In this document: piece after piece, positions 22,873 to 35,499 of the stretch | How the letters are laid out: each line of letters opens with the position of its first letter | Numbering within the stretch: position 1 is the first letter of the stretch | Source of the DNA: Coprinus comatus | Taxonomy: Eukaryota > Basidiomycota > Agaricomycetes > Agaricales > Agaricaceae | Length of the DNA stretch: 64,000 bases | Assembly: GCA_034638255.1 (NCBI GenBank) | Contig: JAWPGT010000059.1 | Span: 1 to 64,000, forward strand | Reading direction: 5' to 3' | The notes under the pieces: generated by a model | What the model saw: only the letters and a program-made list of their open reading frames with translations | What the model was told of the DNA's origin: nothing | The model's database searches: none | Translations under genes and position numbers: made by a program

Positions 22873-23285
22873 CAAATATTTTCTCGGGGTCGGTAGAACC
22901 TGTGCCCAGAAGGGTTGCGCTGATTAATAATCAATTGCCTCGTACCAATTTGGCAGTTTCTTGAAACACTCCTTATCCAACACACCTATCGTAGAGCAAT
23001 TGTTCATACATTCCAGGTCCAAAATAATGGTTCATACAAATGCTCAAGCTGGAGGTTCTGACACAGGGTTAGATGCTGAGGAGTAGATGTATGTTGATTT
23101 ACCTTACGGATAGTTATGATTCATAATCTTACTCACCTTTCTGGGCCACGTAGGACATCAGCGGGCGCATTACTCGCGACTATTACTACTCAGTGGAAAA
23201 TGGCCCCCGCGCAGGATTATTTGTTGGGTACTATCGTGGATCGGATAATAGTAGTATGAAGGTCAGTATTATGGGGACTTCATCT
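22873..23285 (+). repeat. Direct repeat, copy 2 (kinase 5' end)
   Basis: Second copy of the segment at 22203-22625, here continuous with the full kinase gene. Confidence 0.75.
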
Positions 23286-24761
23286 CCTAATTAGGCCACT
23301 CAATACAATATCAACTAGGTTGCACTAAAATTGGTGAAATCAGGATTCAGCAAACCTGAAACTAATCATTATCACAAGGTTAGAAAGTGTCTTCAAGTTC
23401 GAAATTTCTTTGCCATTTAAATTTAAATTTAATTCACACAGCTGAGGCAGGAGATACAAACATGGCGCAAGTTCAACCATCCCAATGTTCTACCGTTTCT
23501 TGGAATTTCCAGTGAACTCGAAAGAGACGGTTTCCCAGCCTTTGTCTCCCCATTTTGCAGCAACGGTATCGTCACTTCTTACCTGGTACACTACCCTCTG
23601 TCAAGTCGAATTTTTATGGCAAGTGCAAAGTGTAATCCCCCGAGCACACAATCCGAAGCTCATACAAACTCATGAAGATCTTGAAGATCATTGAAGGTCT
23701 AGTATATCTCCATGGGATGAATGTCATCCACGGTGACTTAAAGCCCGTCCGTCCCCTTTCATTCCATTTTGTCCTATGCTCAAGTGGCTTTAGAATAACA
23801 TATTAATCGATGACCAAGGCAATCCGGTCCTGTGTGACTTTGGCTGCTCACGGGTTATGCGACCGTTGGTGTATGATCCTTACTCCATGACGAGTGGCAC
23901 AAGCTCAATGCGATATACGGCCTGCGAACTGTTAAAATCTGATGATAATGATATGATTGTGATTGAGGCTGCTCGGAGTCCAGCTTCTGATGTATATTCC
24001 TTCGCGATGGTATCTTATCAAGTTGATCCATTTGTCTTTTCCTATTGTCCGTGGACTTACACACTACTCTTAACAGATATGGTCTGGATCACCCCCATAT
24101 AGTGACGAGCTTTTTACCAATGCGTCCCTTCAATGGAGAATTCTTTCTAGCCGCCAAAAACTACCGATTTATCCTTGTCCTGAGCCAATAGGAACAGAAA
24201 AAGTGTGGCCAATACTAATCAAATGCTGGGAGACGGATCCTAGGCTCCGACCAACATCCATGGAGGTGCGAAGATTGCTCCATACCATTTGGCCCGCTTC
24301 GTCTCCTAGAACACTACACGTAGTATCGCCATCCGATGCACCTACTTCCCAAAAGAATCAAACTACTACTACCCTCGACAATGATTTAGAGGTTGCAGAG
24401 CAGGGAGATAGTATAATACCACCTTCGATCCCTAGCCATCGTCATCCTGTTTTGATACCTAAGCTGGAAACGAACTTGAATGTACAAGAAGTGGAAACTG
24501 TTGGTATGTTGAGTCTAAAAAAAATACAAAGATACTTAAGCCACTCATATCACTATACCAGATCTACATTCGAAAGTGACCATGACTCAGGATGAACCTA
24601 GACGAAACGTTGCCCCAACATTGTCACAGACATTACTTCCCAATGTTCATCCAGCTCTAACTGTGCCGCCAGAAGTGGCAACGCCGGAACAACAGTCGCC
24701 GCCGTCATCACCACGTTCAAAATCATTCAAAAAACTTTTTATTTTTAAGTCAAGGAAGTAG
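23027..24761 (+). CDS. TKL-like protein kinase, copy 1
   Basis: Probable Ser/Thr kinase. Exons: 23154-23261, 23319-23378, 23442-23618, 23678-23746, 23794-24021, 24077-24503, 24562-24761, all in phase. Seen are VALK lysine, Glu in RQEIQTW, HGDLKP with NNIL, CDFGCS, ASDVYSF and WPILIKCWETDPRLRPT. The Gly-rich loop is lost (ENGPRAGLFVGY where copy 2 has GSGGHAEVYVGY), so ATP binding may be weak. The intron after 23618 has a GC donor (GCAAGT). The tail is Ser/Pro-rich and ends SPPSSPRSKSFKKLF. The local exon 1 (ATG 23027) meets TAG at 23084-23086, so the working first exon may be 22380-22442. Substrate unknown. Confidence 0.8.
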
Positions 24762-25006
24762 CATATCTACAAGGTGTGGTTTGGCTGAGTCAGATAATGC
24801 AAACTGATGTGAAATAATGATTTAAGTGGAAAATATTCGAGAACTGTGTTTGTGCTTGTGGAAATTATTTCTAGTGGAAATATGTCACGTAGTATAATGT
24901 TTCACCAGAACCAGACCAGAAACCATCCTCTCCAAAGGATGCAAGCCATCCTGTGAATTTTCGATGACGACTTATACTAATGTGTTAATTCTCCAGAGAA
25001 GTGTGT
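24762..25006. other. Convergent 3' spacer
   Basis: Short spacer between the kinase (plus strand) and DUF6535 copy B (minus strand). No coding feature. Confidence 0.5.
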
Positions 25007-27698
25007 TCAAATTTGACCAGATCCACTGGTATCTCGTGTTTTCGGGTCTTCCATCGATGCAATTAGTAGTTGATCAACGGAAATTTCGTTGGGTTGAGGA
25101 TCCCGATCAATAGACGCAGCATAGTCGTTGGATGAATGATTTTGACATAACAAGGGTGCGAGTGATACTGCCTCCGAGTGTATTTTCTTAGATTCAAGGG
25201 GTTTTGATGAGGAAATCGGAGGCTTTGGAATGATCTGTTCTGCGGCAACTAGCAGACTGTCAAGGATGGTAAATTAAAGGATGAGCCGGAAACTCACCAG
25301 AAGTCCCTATATACTTCCCACTTTCATTTCTTGATACTTTGCTACTTTTCTCAACACCCTTACGTTTTCTCCATATCCGCTTTAAGTTCTCGTTAAAGCA
25401 ATCGGTCACGGTCCATACGGGCTGCAGGTCTTCGCCGTAGCCAGGGACCGGGAGTGTGCGCGGAATGGTGAGATAGTCTGGGTGCAGCACTACAGATCTT
25501 TCAGGAGAGTCTTGGACATGTTTTTCTGCAGCAGAAAGGATTGCACCGAGGGTACTTTGAATGGAAACAAGGTCGTCAGGCAATCCCCACAAGTGTTGTA
25601 TAATGTATGGGGTGTGGAGGAAGATGCGATTCAATGAGTGTTCTTTGGCAATAAGATGGTTTGAGGCAAGGCCTTCTACAAGTTTGAGGAATGGCTTTGA
25701 GTACTCTGAGAGCACGGTCAGCGAGATATGTAAGAGTATATAAGAAGACAAACCCCAGTGGATAGAGCATTTTTCACATTTCACAAGTAGCCCGCCGAGT
25801 ATTGGTACGAGATCTGCCCAGTGTGCAGAGTTCACAGAAGGAAAGACATCGTTGAATATATTAATCAAGAAATGACACTTGTGTACTGGTTCGAGTTTTT
25901 CTCGGAGTTTTTCGCATAGGTGACGGATGTGACAGAGTGACTGAGAGTTTGGACCCTGGCATAGTTCTTCTAGGATGGGAATAGTCGAAAGCCAATTTTG
26001 AGACGCATATTCATCAATCATGTGGCATGCAACGGCTACAGCGCTCTCTACAGTCCACGTGGTATCTGAGCTCTTCAAACCAGTGTTGATATCGTGTAAG
26101 AGATCTAGAAAAGAATTCAGTAGACAGAATATACATAGTATATGTGGAGTTTTACCTGCCCGAGGACGCAAAACCATATCACCGATAGATTTCTCCAAAG
26201 CGGCAATACCTGACAGTAAAGGTGTAACAGTTTTTAATCTATGATATTCCACCGTCGCATCAATTACCGCCTTTGCGCGAACCTTCTGGAAAAAATCGTT
26301 CCTGTTGAGTTTATTATCTATTTCGAAAGATGTTAACAGCTCTTGTTCCTCCCATTCCCACTCGATGTTGTTATCAGGTATAACTTGTTCTCTCAACGCC
26401 TTCCATGATCTAAGACAAGAAGCATAGATCATGCAAGCGTACGCATCCAGAGCAACCGTAGTCGTTTGCCTATATTCACCTGATATCCATAATAATGCAC
26501 CATGAATTGAATTCACGGCACCTGCTCCCTCTTTCCACCTCTCTATACCTTTAGTATCGTAATCCATCCAGTTGCGGATATTGTGTAATGACTTCGACCA
26601 GGTAAATCTCGCCTTTGTGAGAAAGTCTATAATATAGAAAATCCCTTGAAGAAATAAATGAAACAGCCAAGACTGAGGTGACCGATATGGACAAAGCAGA
26701 GGCGGGGATTGAGCCTGTTGTTTGTCCGGACAAGGGGATCTTCGAGTAAGCCACATAAATTGGCAGGTGGGGATAATAGTGGTACCGATGGTAAATATGA
26801 CCGATAGAGCAGCAATGGAGGTCACAGGCCGTGATGCGAGAGACGTTGATTCCCATTGTGAAAACGTGAACCCAGTGAAGAAGAGGCCAAGCGAAATGAG
26901 TAAGAGGAGTGGTAGCATGTACAGGATGAATAGAACGCCCCATACTCGGAGACTCTTATGACGTTGATATTGTAGCGATAAATCCTCTTTGTTAGACACA
27001 CTTCTGATGTTCCTACCAAACTCTCGTAGCCACTGTAGACACACAATTCCTCCAAGAACCGTGAAGAGACTGAGTGCAAGGCTTGAGCAATAGAAGGTAT
27101 TGATACGCTGATCATTGATGGAAGGTGTTGCCACTGGATTGAGGTTAATAGGAAGATTTGCCTGGGGATTTGATTGGTTGTTGAGTTGCAAAACAATTGT
27201 TTGTAGCAAGAGTACGGTTGTGTGGCTGTAATCCGCCCGAACAGCCTTACTAGATTCATTTGTAAAGGTGGTGACAATCGCAGAAAAGAGACCAGCCTAT
27301 GGCCGTAAAATATTGTAAGTGTTACAAGTGTGCTTTTAAAAGGGGATATATCCAGCTACTTACAAAAATGAGAAGATTGTGTAACTCTTCCTTCCAACTC
27401 TCATATGTTTCCTCTGTCAGAAGTTCCCCCAGTTTGTTCAAAGATTCCCATCGTTTGGCATCCGTCTCCTCATCAAGAACCTTTAAGTTCTAAGTGCAGA
27501 GTCAGGAATTCATAATATTACCCTCTAAACTGAGCACTGAGTCTCGCTTACCGGATCTATACCTTCGAATGCTATGTTCTTGCTATCAACAATCATTCAG
27601 AGTCAAATCAATAAAAAGGGAACTACAAGTTGTTGGCATTATTAGTGTACATCTTCTGATTACAGTAAGTTACACCGCACCTCACGATGACGAAGCAT
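25007..27698 (-). CDS. DUF6535 membrane protein, copy B (intact)
   Basis: 789 aa in six exons on the minus strand: 27676-27698, 27552-27582, 27364-27489, 26156-27296, 25298-26104, 25007-25248; all phases agree and the last exon closes exactly with TGA. The DUF6535 core has AGLFSAIVTTFTNE then helices around LALSLFTVLGGIVC, ILYMLPLLLLISLGLFFTGF, SIAALSVIFTIGTTIIP and LFHLFLQGIFYIIDFL. The long C-terminal half is soluble and has paired Cys (LVKCEKCSIHWG). The family is found in mushroom-forming fungi, usually in many copies; its function is unknown. Copy A on the plus strand has the same intron positions, so the pair arose by an inverted duplication. Confidence 0.88.
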
Positions 27699-28695
27699 GG
27701 CAAAATGTATTGTGTGGTTTTCGAGCGAAGCAGAACTTTTCCAGGATTCAAGTAGAGGGGTGATTGCTAGTATTGAGGATGTCTGAGGTAACGTTCAGAT
27801 TATAAATGGAGAATGCGTACCAGGGTTCAGCGCTCAGCGTTCAACCTTATTTCAGCGTCTATTGCGCTTCGAGAACTTCAAGCGCTCAGCAAGGACTTCA
27901 CCGCAGATTGGATTGAACGGGGGTCAGGAGACCAGTTTTTGAAAGACTGATCGGATTTGTAGGCCTTATTATTCGGTCCAAGGCTCACAATTTTATTTGA
28001 ACACATTCCGAATACTGTGACTAAGTCAGCTGCAAGTATATCACCTCGAAGCTAATTGGTTAGTTTTGGGTTGGTCGCGCAGTCAAACACATGAAGCTTC
28101 TAGAGAAGTTATTCTTGGATTAGCCCCAGATTCCTAACAACTTTGTTCTGATCCCGGTGTCATCGCACGTAATATATCGTTCTTATCAAGTTCTTATTCT
28201 CATCCCGTGAGCTCTATGGGCATAAGGGAATATCGAAGACTTGTGGTACGTGCGCATGGTACTACCGTTCGTATAGTTCACGTTCTTCTCCAGTATTATA
28301 ATTCGGCCACATGTACGGGTTAACATCGTTTTCTGCACATTCATGCAGTCTCCTATCAAAAGTCAACTATGTTGTTAATAAGTGCATTGCTCTGCTCGTC
28401 TATACAATTTAGTAACATTATCGTTACACACCACACTCAGATCTTAAATCTGTATGTGAAGCGAAACCTTTCTACAAATGCAGATCGAGGAAAGACGGTA
28501 TCCGAAATTATGATATAAATGGATATTAGGAGACCAATTCTGGTATTGGTGAATAGACCAACTCTAGCAATAAACATAATCAACATTTATTATTCCCTTC
28601 ATTTCGCACTATGTAAGTTAAGAGTCTTCATACCACTTCCGCTAAAACTACATACAAGCACCCGTGAGGCATTTATCCCTCCACAACCCATAAAA
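27699..28695. other. Intergenic, no gene seen
   Basis: About 1 kb between the DUF6535 start and the 3' end of the next kinase. It should contain the DUF6535 copy B promoter. No motif-bearing ORF. Confidence 0.5.
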
Positions 28696-30161
28696 TTAGT
28701 TTTCTGACAGCATCCTTGTTATGAATAATTTTAGAAGTGATTGATGTGGTGGTGAAGGAGGTGGTGGTAGATGCTCCTCCGGGGTCTCCAATTCTGGTAT
28801 CAAAACAGGATGAATGGGGGTAGGAAGTGGAGTTGACTTTACTACCTCTTCTTCTATGATTTGTATATCTTCCCGCTGGGTGGTGTTAACTGCAGTAGAT
28901 GCCGGCACAGATACTTCATTCGGAGACAACGCATGCGAAATGGCATGGAACAATCTTCGTACCTCCATCGATGTTGGTCGTAGCGAAGGATCCATTGCCC
29001 AGCATTTGTTCAGTATTGGCCAGATATTTTCTGTTCCCGGTGGTGCGGGTTCAGGATATTCTGGTAGTTTGTGGTGAAAAAGAATTTGCATCAGAAGGGA
29101 CACATTGTTTGAAGTCACAGTGCCATATGGAGGTCGTCCCGACCATATCTGTCGAAAGTAGAATGTGCGTAAGACTATAAACAGTACGAAATTGAAAATG
29201 GATTAACCTCATAACATGTCATTCCGAAGGAATAGATATCAGAAGCTGTGGTAGCCCTAACCACACTCTTATCATCAGGTTCAACAGCTCGCGTGCTTGA
29301 TATCTGATCGAGCCTGCAACAGAGTCAGTAGTAAATCCCCTCTGGAATCTAATTTGCGAGCAGCCAAAGTCACACACGACTGGTATGCCGTGATCATCGA
29401 TCAACACGTTATCCTAAAAGGCAATTGAACATATGGCAAAAGGTAGTGAAATGGGACTAACAGGTTTCAAGTCACCGTGGACAACATTGTGGTCATGTAG
29501 ATATATGAGGCCTTCCATGACATTCAGAATCTTTATGTGTTATGAGGCTTGGTTTATGTGCCCGGTGTAAGATGCTTACCATGAAGGTTCGATTTGTTTC
29601 CGGGTGATGTTTAAGGTAGGAAACAACGGTACCGTTGTTGCAAAACGGTGAGATTAAGGCAGGGAAACCATTTCTTTCAAAGTCACTCGCGATTCCGAGA
29701 AAGGGTAGAACATTACGATGATGGAGCTTCCGCCACACAACTATCTCTCGATTCAAAACCTGTATGGTCAAACCTCAGCAAGGAAATTTTTCAAATGGAA
29801 AGATCGAACTGGACTCTTACCCTGCGATAGTGACTAATTTCAGCCTCATTGTGCCCAGTTCTTGATATTTTAATTGCAATCTAATTGAATATTATATTGA
29901 CCAGAGTATAAAATAAATTCCCTAAACTGACCTTCATGCGGCTACCATCCTCTTGGGAAAGATACCCAACATATACCTCTGCATGGCCGCCAGAGCCGAA
30001 TGCAAAGTCTCTTGAGTCACGAATAATGCGCCCGGCGAGATCCTACGTTAAAGAGGAAGGTAAGTTGGATGAATGATCACTACTATGTAACCAACATTTG
30101 TATCTTTAATCATTTCAGAATCCACCATGCATTTCATTGTTTGTGGCCGTGATACATGCAT
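28696..30161 (-). CDS. TKL-like protein kinase, copy 2
   Basis: Best-preserved kinase of the cluster, about eight exons on the minus strand, ATG at 30161. All catalytic elements are visible: Gly-rich loop FAFGSGGHAEVYVGY, IAIK lysine, Glu in LNREIVVW, HGDLKPDNVL, CDFGCS, YQARELL, ASDIYSFGMTCYE, and LRPTSMEVRRL. The C-terminal tail is Pro/Ser-rich and ends LLKLFITRMLSEN. A single frame break lies at about 29278-29279 (two bases where three would keep frame with copy 3), in the loop before ASDIYSF; this may be a sequencing error. Head-to-head with copy 3. Substrate unknown. Confidence 0.85.
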
Positions 30162-30493
30162 TTTTCCGGTGAAAGTTTGCTTTACAAAAGGTGTGTTGCA
30201 GAACGAAGAGTTGTAACGTTAAACAGATGTTGAGGTATGGAGGCAGTGACCACTGACGGCAATGTCACATTCTGTAACAAACAGGTAACAGGTTCCTCGT
30301 GCGAAATGAGATTTACTACGGCAATCTATTATCGGGGGACCACCGCCCCAATGCCATCTTCACCCGTACTACTACCGGATAGCGATATATTATAATAGCG
30401 TTTCGTTGACATAAGCAATCGCCTCGTGTAAGTACAAATACTCAATGTCTCCTTACTTCAACTATCCAACACCCCGCCAGGATACCACAAACA
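30162..30493. promoter_or_regulatory. Bidirectional promoter between kinase copies 2 and 3
   Basis: The start codons at 30161 (minus) and 30494 (plus) are 332 bp apart, so this spacer must hold both promoters. No specific binding site was identified. Confidence 0.45.
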
Positions 30494-31934
30494 ATGGAAC
30501 GTACAGACGTCGCCGAAGCGAGTACAGGTATAGATACTATTAAGGCATAGATCAATTTACATTTTAAATTGTGATAATACAAAGTTAGACTTACCTTCGT
30601 TAATGTAGGATCTCGCCGGGCGCATCGTTCGCGTTCCAGGAGACTTCGCAATACACAGTAGCCCCTATACGGAGGTATATGTTGGGCATCTTTCTGGAGA
30701 GGATGGGAACCGCATAATGGTCAGCCTTGGGGAGTTCATCTCTGTTCATCTCATATGGCTGATCGATACAAAAAATTCAATTAGGTTGCAATAAAAATAG
30801 TGGGAACAGGAACCAAGGTTTCTGAATTTGGTCACTATCACAGGGTAAGAGTCTGGCTCTATCTGTTTCTTGAAAGGCTTCCTGCTGAAGTTCAATCACA
30901 TAGGTTTTGAATGAGAGCTGCGAAAATGGCAGACGTTCAAACATCCCAACATTCTGCCGTTTCTTGGGATTGCGAGTGATATCCAAAAAAATGGTTTCCC
31001 GGCCTTAATTTCACCATATTGCAACAATAGTACCGTGTTTCTTATCTTGAGCGTACCCGGAAACAAATCGAACCTTCATGGTAAGCATCTTACACCGGGC
31101 ACACAAACCAAGCCTCACAGCTCATAAAGATTATGAATGTCATGGAAGGCCTCATATATCTACATGGGATTGATGTCGTCCATGGTAGTTTAAAACCTGT
31201 TAGTCTTCTTTCATTAAATTTTGCAATTGGCTCATTTGGCATTAGAATAATATATTAATTGATGATCATGGTATCCCAGTCCTATGCGACATTGGCTGCT
31301 CACGAATTCGGGGACAGTCGGAGTATACTACTAATTCCATTGCAGGTTCGATCTATCAAGCGCGCGAGCTCTTAGGAGCTGATGATGAGAGTGATGTTCA
31401 GGCTACCACAGCTTCTGACATCTATTCCTTCGGAATGACATGTTATGAAGTTGGTCCATCGTAATTTAATCAGTGTTGATAGACTTATGCACATTCTACT
31501 TTCAACAGATATGGTCGGGACGACCTCCATATGGCACCGTGACTTCAAACAATGTGGCCCTTCTGATGCAAATTATTTATCGCCACAAACTACCAGACTA
31601 TCCTGATCCCGCACCATTAGGAACGCAAAACATCTGGCCGATACTGAACAGATGCTGGGCAATGGATCCTTCACTACGACCAACATCGACGGAGGTACGA
31701 AGGCTGCTCCAGGCGTCTCTGGAAGGAGCGAGTCCCGGCATCTCTGCAACCACCACTACCCAGCAGAAAATAATAGAAGAGGATGGGAGGGCAATTCCAC
31801 GCCCCACCCTCACTGATCCCGTTTCATTGACTTCGGAGGAACATACCGCACCACTACCACTACCACTGCCAGTGCCACCACCACAACTATCACTTCTAAA
31901 ATCGTTCATAAGGATCTTTAAGCCAGGACGGTAA
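30494..31934 (+). pseudogene. TKL-like kinase, copy 3: decayed pseudokinase
   Basis: Colinear with copy 2 but catalytically dead on several counts. The Gly-rich loop reads FAIHSSPYTEVYVG without glycines; the catalytic Asp is Ser (HGSLKP); DFG reads DIG (LCDIGCS). The VAIK lysine remains. There are frame shifts against copy 2 near 30910 and 31035, not in long single-base runs, so true decay is likely. The C-terminal exon from 31510 is intact and ends with a Pro-rich tail. If expressed, a truncated or pseudokinase product is possible, but I favour pseudogene. Confidence 0.8.
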
Positions 31935-32565
31935 TTTTATGAGTGGGGAGGGGGTAAATGTTTTATGGCTGTTTGGGTGTCGCTTTAGCGAAATTGGTCG
32001 AATAACAGGCACCATTCTCGTAATTAGTTCGTTACAGATTAAGACATTTTGGCATCAATCATACGGATTGAGTCGTGTTATAGACCCAGTGTACCAACAA
32101 ATGTGGGGAAGTGAAATGGAAATGGTGGTATGAACTTGGGAAAGAGGAATGGCAGCGCCTAAGCGCTTGTGCGAAATGAAGTGAAAACGAAGAGAATAAA
32201 ACTTAAAAAAAAGTAACAGGTTAATTTATTTAAGCAACCGTGTCCTGTGCAGTAGACGATGCCAAGACTAAGTACTAGGTGATCATTCATAGGGGTTTTC
32301 ACATCTCCAAGTGCTGTTGAAAACAAGTATTTCTTTTAACTGCACTTGGAAGCGTACAGTGAAGCGGTACATCAATGATTTAATGAATTGTCACATAAAG
32401 GAACGGCAAGAATCATGAAGCGAGTGAAGACAACAGTCAGTACAAATAGTCAAATCCGCCTGGCGAAAGTGTTATCGAGTGGGTATAGAAAAACTTCGAA
32501 GGTAGGAGACAGTACGTTTTGCCTATTCCGCTCATCTTCTCTCCGCGTCTCTGAATTCTCGGGTG
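31935..32565. other. Intergenic, no gene seen
   Basis: Spacer between the kinase relic and the 3' end of a GTPase gene on the minus strand. Nothing recognised. Confidence 0.5.
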
Positions 32566-33858
32566 TCAGGTGGTAGGAGGTTCGAGTCCTCTGTGAGATG
32601 ATGCAGCAGCTACAGCACTGCCATATCCTCGAGGTGTTCCACTTTTTACAATCCGGACTGCGTGTCGGATAAGTTGCACAATGTCACCGATAACGCCGAT
32701 AAACCCCTGTTGAAACAGTAACTTGTTTTTCCATTGGCTCTCGCTCTCACTCTCACCACTTCCCTCTCTGTTCAAAGATGTCTCATTGGCGTAATACAGC
32801 TCCAGTGTAGACATAATACAGCTGAGCCATCTTTGTCTACCATCACCATCCACCACCCAAGCACCCGAATCCAAGGGACATGCTGTCTTGATTAGACACC
32901 GAACCTTTAACTTTGACTCCTTGTATTCTTCTGCAAAGATGTGATGTCCACTGTCATCCTGTTTTCCACGCAAGGTCGTAATGCAGGCGTGATCCTCGAA
33001 TTCAAGTCCACGATTGGTAAGGTGCTTGTGATTGTTATCCCACCAGGCGTCCATTGAAGGCTCCTGGTTTTCTAAGCCTGTGACCACAGCCACAACAGGA
33101 ACCACTCCTTGACAGATCGTCTCCACGAAGAGGAAATAGTTGACTTTGAGTATTTTTCGATAGCGGGAGCCGCGGATGCAATAGACCAAAAGACTAATTC
33201 CATCTTTCAGCTTCCCTCCAACGAGTTCCTGAAGGTTTTGAAGAGCCTGTTCCGCCGGTACATTCCCCGTTTCCTCCTCATTTAGGCCAGCAGTATCCCA
33301 AACTGTATAATGACTACCGTCTATGGTGATGTCGTGGGGTGTACTGGCGAACGTGCAACCCAATGCTGCGTTAGAAATTTTGGCAACCCCTTTATCTGCA
33401 AGCATGTTGATGATGGAACTCTTTCCTGTCCCTGTTTCCCCAAAAATGACAATATTTGGCTTCTTCGTAGTCACCTTGTGAAACAAGGGAGGGTCTTCTG
33501 AGCCTATCACCAAAGAGACGGCTATCAATATGGAGAAAATATCAGTAGGAATCACTTACTGGTTGAATCACCACTATCATCCGAGTTACTGCCAGTAGTA
33601 GTAGCTGTCTTATTACCAGTCTCAGTCCGCAAGCAAGGATTTTCATCTTGATTAGGCTGATGATTTTCTATTTGGATGGGATCAACATTAATACACGAGT
33701 GGTATTTAAGAAATATTATGAGTACCTGGAGGGGTGGTTTCTGTGTTTACGGAAGCATCTTCACCAGTTGCAACTTGCTCTTCAGGGAGTAGGTTAGTTT
33801 GACCTAACGGTTGAGATGGTGGTGAGGGGTTGGAGGTGGAAGTTGATGATGTAGTCAT
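32566..33858 (-). CDS. AIG1/septin-like P-loop GTPase, copy 1
   Basis: 392 aa in three exons (33726-33858, 33560-33667, 32566-33503) with phases closing exactly. The Ser/Thr/Pro-rich N-terminus (about 80 aa) is followed by the G domain: P-loop GETGTGKSS, switch II WDTAGL, hydrophobic VVPVVAVVTGLEN in the G4 position (an Asn/Asp-poor TKxD variant), and CITTLRG in the G5 position. The end has a hydrophobic stretch GFIGVIGDIVQLIRHAVRI, a possible amphipathic or membrane helix. Such GTPases resemble AIG1/GIMAP-type proteins and are expanded in agaricomycetes; the role is unknown. An upstream in-frame ATG at 33915 is an alternative start. The second copy lies 2.6 kb away on the plus strand. Confidence 0.85.
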
Positions 33859-34309
33859 TTTGGTCAATCTGGTCCCAATGAAGTCAGGGCTTAGTATTTG
33901 AGCTGCCACCAGCAATTCGAATATCTAATATTAATAACGTCTCGATAACGATCAGTTTGTTGATCGGGTACCAGTGGACTCACAGGACGTTATAAAAACC
34001 TCTCTTAGCATGGTTCGTTTTCTGAAAATATTTCCGCAGTTACTGAGTAGTAAGAGCCTAAGCAAATTATGAAATATGAGTTTGAGAAGAGTCAGTATCA
34101 ATATCGATATAAGATTTCTTATCCCACACACTCATGGTGACAAAGGCCAGGTACCTAACTTCTTAGATTGGAAACGCCGTTTTTACTACACATAGAAGCT
34201 TGCTATAGAAGCTTCCCCGCAGCCATCATCGAATCGAGAAGTGAAGCGAGTGGCTTTTGTTTGCTGCGCATAGAACGTCAGATGATAATATATTGTCAGT
34301 CTGCATGAA
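33859..34309. other. Intergenic, promoter region of the GTPase
   Basis: Upstream region of the minus-strand GTPase. No other feature seen. Confidence 0.45.
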
Positions 34310-35270
34310 CGTCAGTAAAAATCTGAAAGAAAGGCCTGTACAGGCCTGTAATACATACTAGTTATTTTACATGTTTATGTATGCTAGGTTTAATTTATGG
34401 TAGGTATGTCATATGCCTGTAGAAAACTATTTTCTTTTTGTATGTATTTGTGAAGTATACTAGATCTTAACATACCTGGCAAGATCTGTGTTAGGTGGCG
34501 TTGATGCCTGCAGCATGGCTGGTAGCTGTGTACCATGCATGAGCCACATGTAGTAGATATTCTCATCCATAGTACATATTTCCAATACCTACATCAATAC
34601 CTAGTAGGTATGGTGTAGGTATGTGTAGGTATGTGTATGTATTCATTAAATATTATATGATTAATGTCACACTAGTGTAGTTTATTACTAGGATCTTCTA
34701 TTTTACAAAGGGGATGTTGGGGAAGCATATAAGGTATTACAATGCATCAACAGACTCAGGAGTTGGGTAGGGAGCAATAGAGATGCAAACATGGAGTTGG
34801 AAAAGTTGATATTAGATTAAAGATTAATGAAAACGTCTCTTATTTAGTCCAACGGTTTTAGCATCATTTATATATTATATGTAGACTTCCCAAGAGCGTA
34901 GGTTCAAACCACAGTTGTTGTAATACATTAAATTAATAATTTGTAATATAATTTAAATATAAATAATATAGTTGAATATAATATCATAGAAAAATTCATT
35001 GAACATCTGGAAGATGTTGAAACTGAGGGTACCTTTTTATCATTATCCAAGCCAAATCTCATGTATTATGATATATATATAGGTATGATAAAACACAGTA
35101 GTTATTGTAGTGTATGAGTTACCTAGTAGGTCTACCAGGCCTGAATTCAAAACTAGACATACATAGGCATTCCCAAACCTACTAGGCCATCCAGACCTAG
35201 TAGGTATGGCTGTAGGTATTAGATTGTATAGTATATATACATAGGCATTACATGAGAATTTTTACTGACG
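34310..35270. mobile_element. Possible non-autonomous TIR element, AT-rich
   Basis: CGTCAGTAAAAAT at 34310-34322 recurs inverted at 35258-35270. Between them lies very AT-rich, non-coding sequence with repeated GTAGGTATG and CCTAGTAGGTATGG motifs (about 34590-34630, 35190-35220). No clear target-site duplication was found, so the element call is tentative. Confidence 0.35.
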
Positions 35271-35499
35271 AAATGGACGAGGCCATGAGGCTTCGGGTAT
35301 GTGGTAAGACCCCATTCGAATTGTCTACAATGAACCAAATGCAAATGCTGCGATTACAAGCCGTAAGGCTTTTCGGAACTACTATAACCGTACTTTAGAT
35401 ACAAGACCCAAATATTAATATCAAAAGTAAGGGAGGGTATCCAGGTTGCCCCATTCCTGCCAGGCTCCAAACAACTGCCACCTTCATATCCGACCCAGT

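Noticed and set aside
32570..32600. tRNA-like GGTTCGAGTCC box
   Set aside because: It lies in the coding end of the GTPase gene. No acceptor stem or A-box pairs with it.
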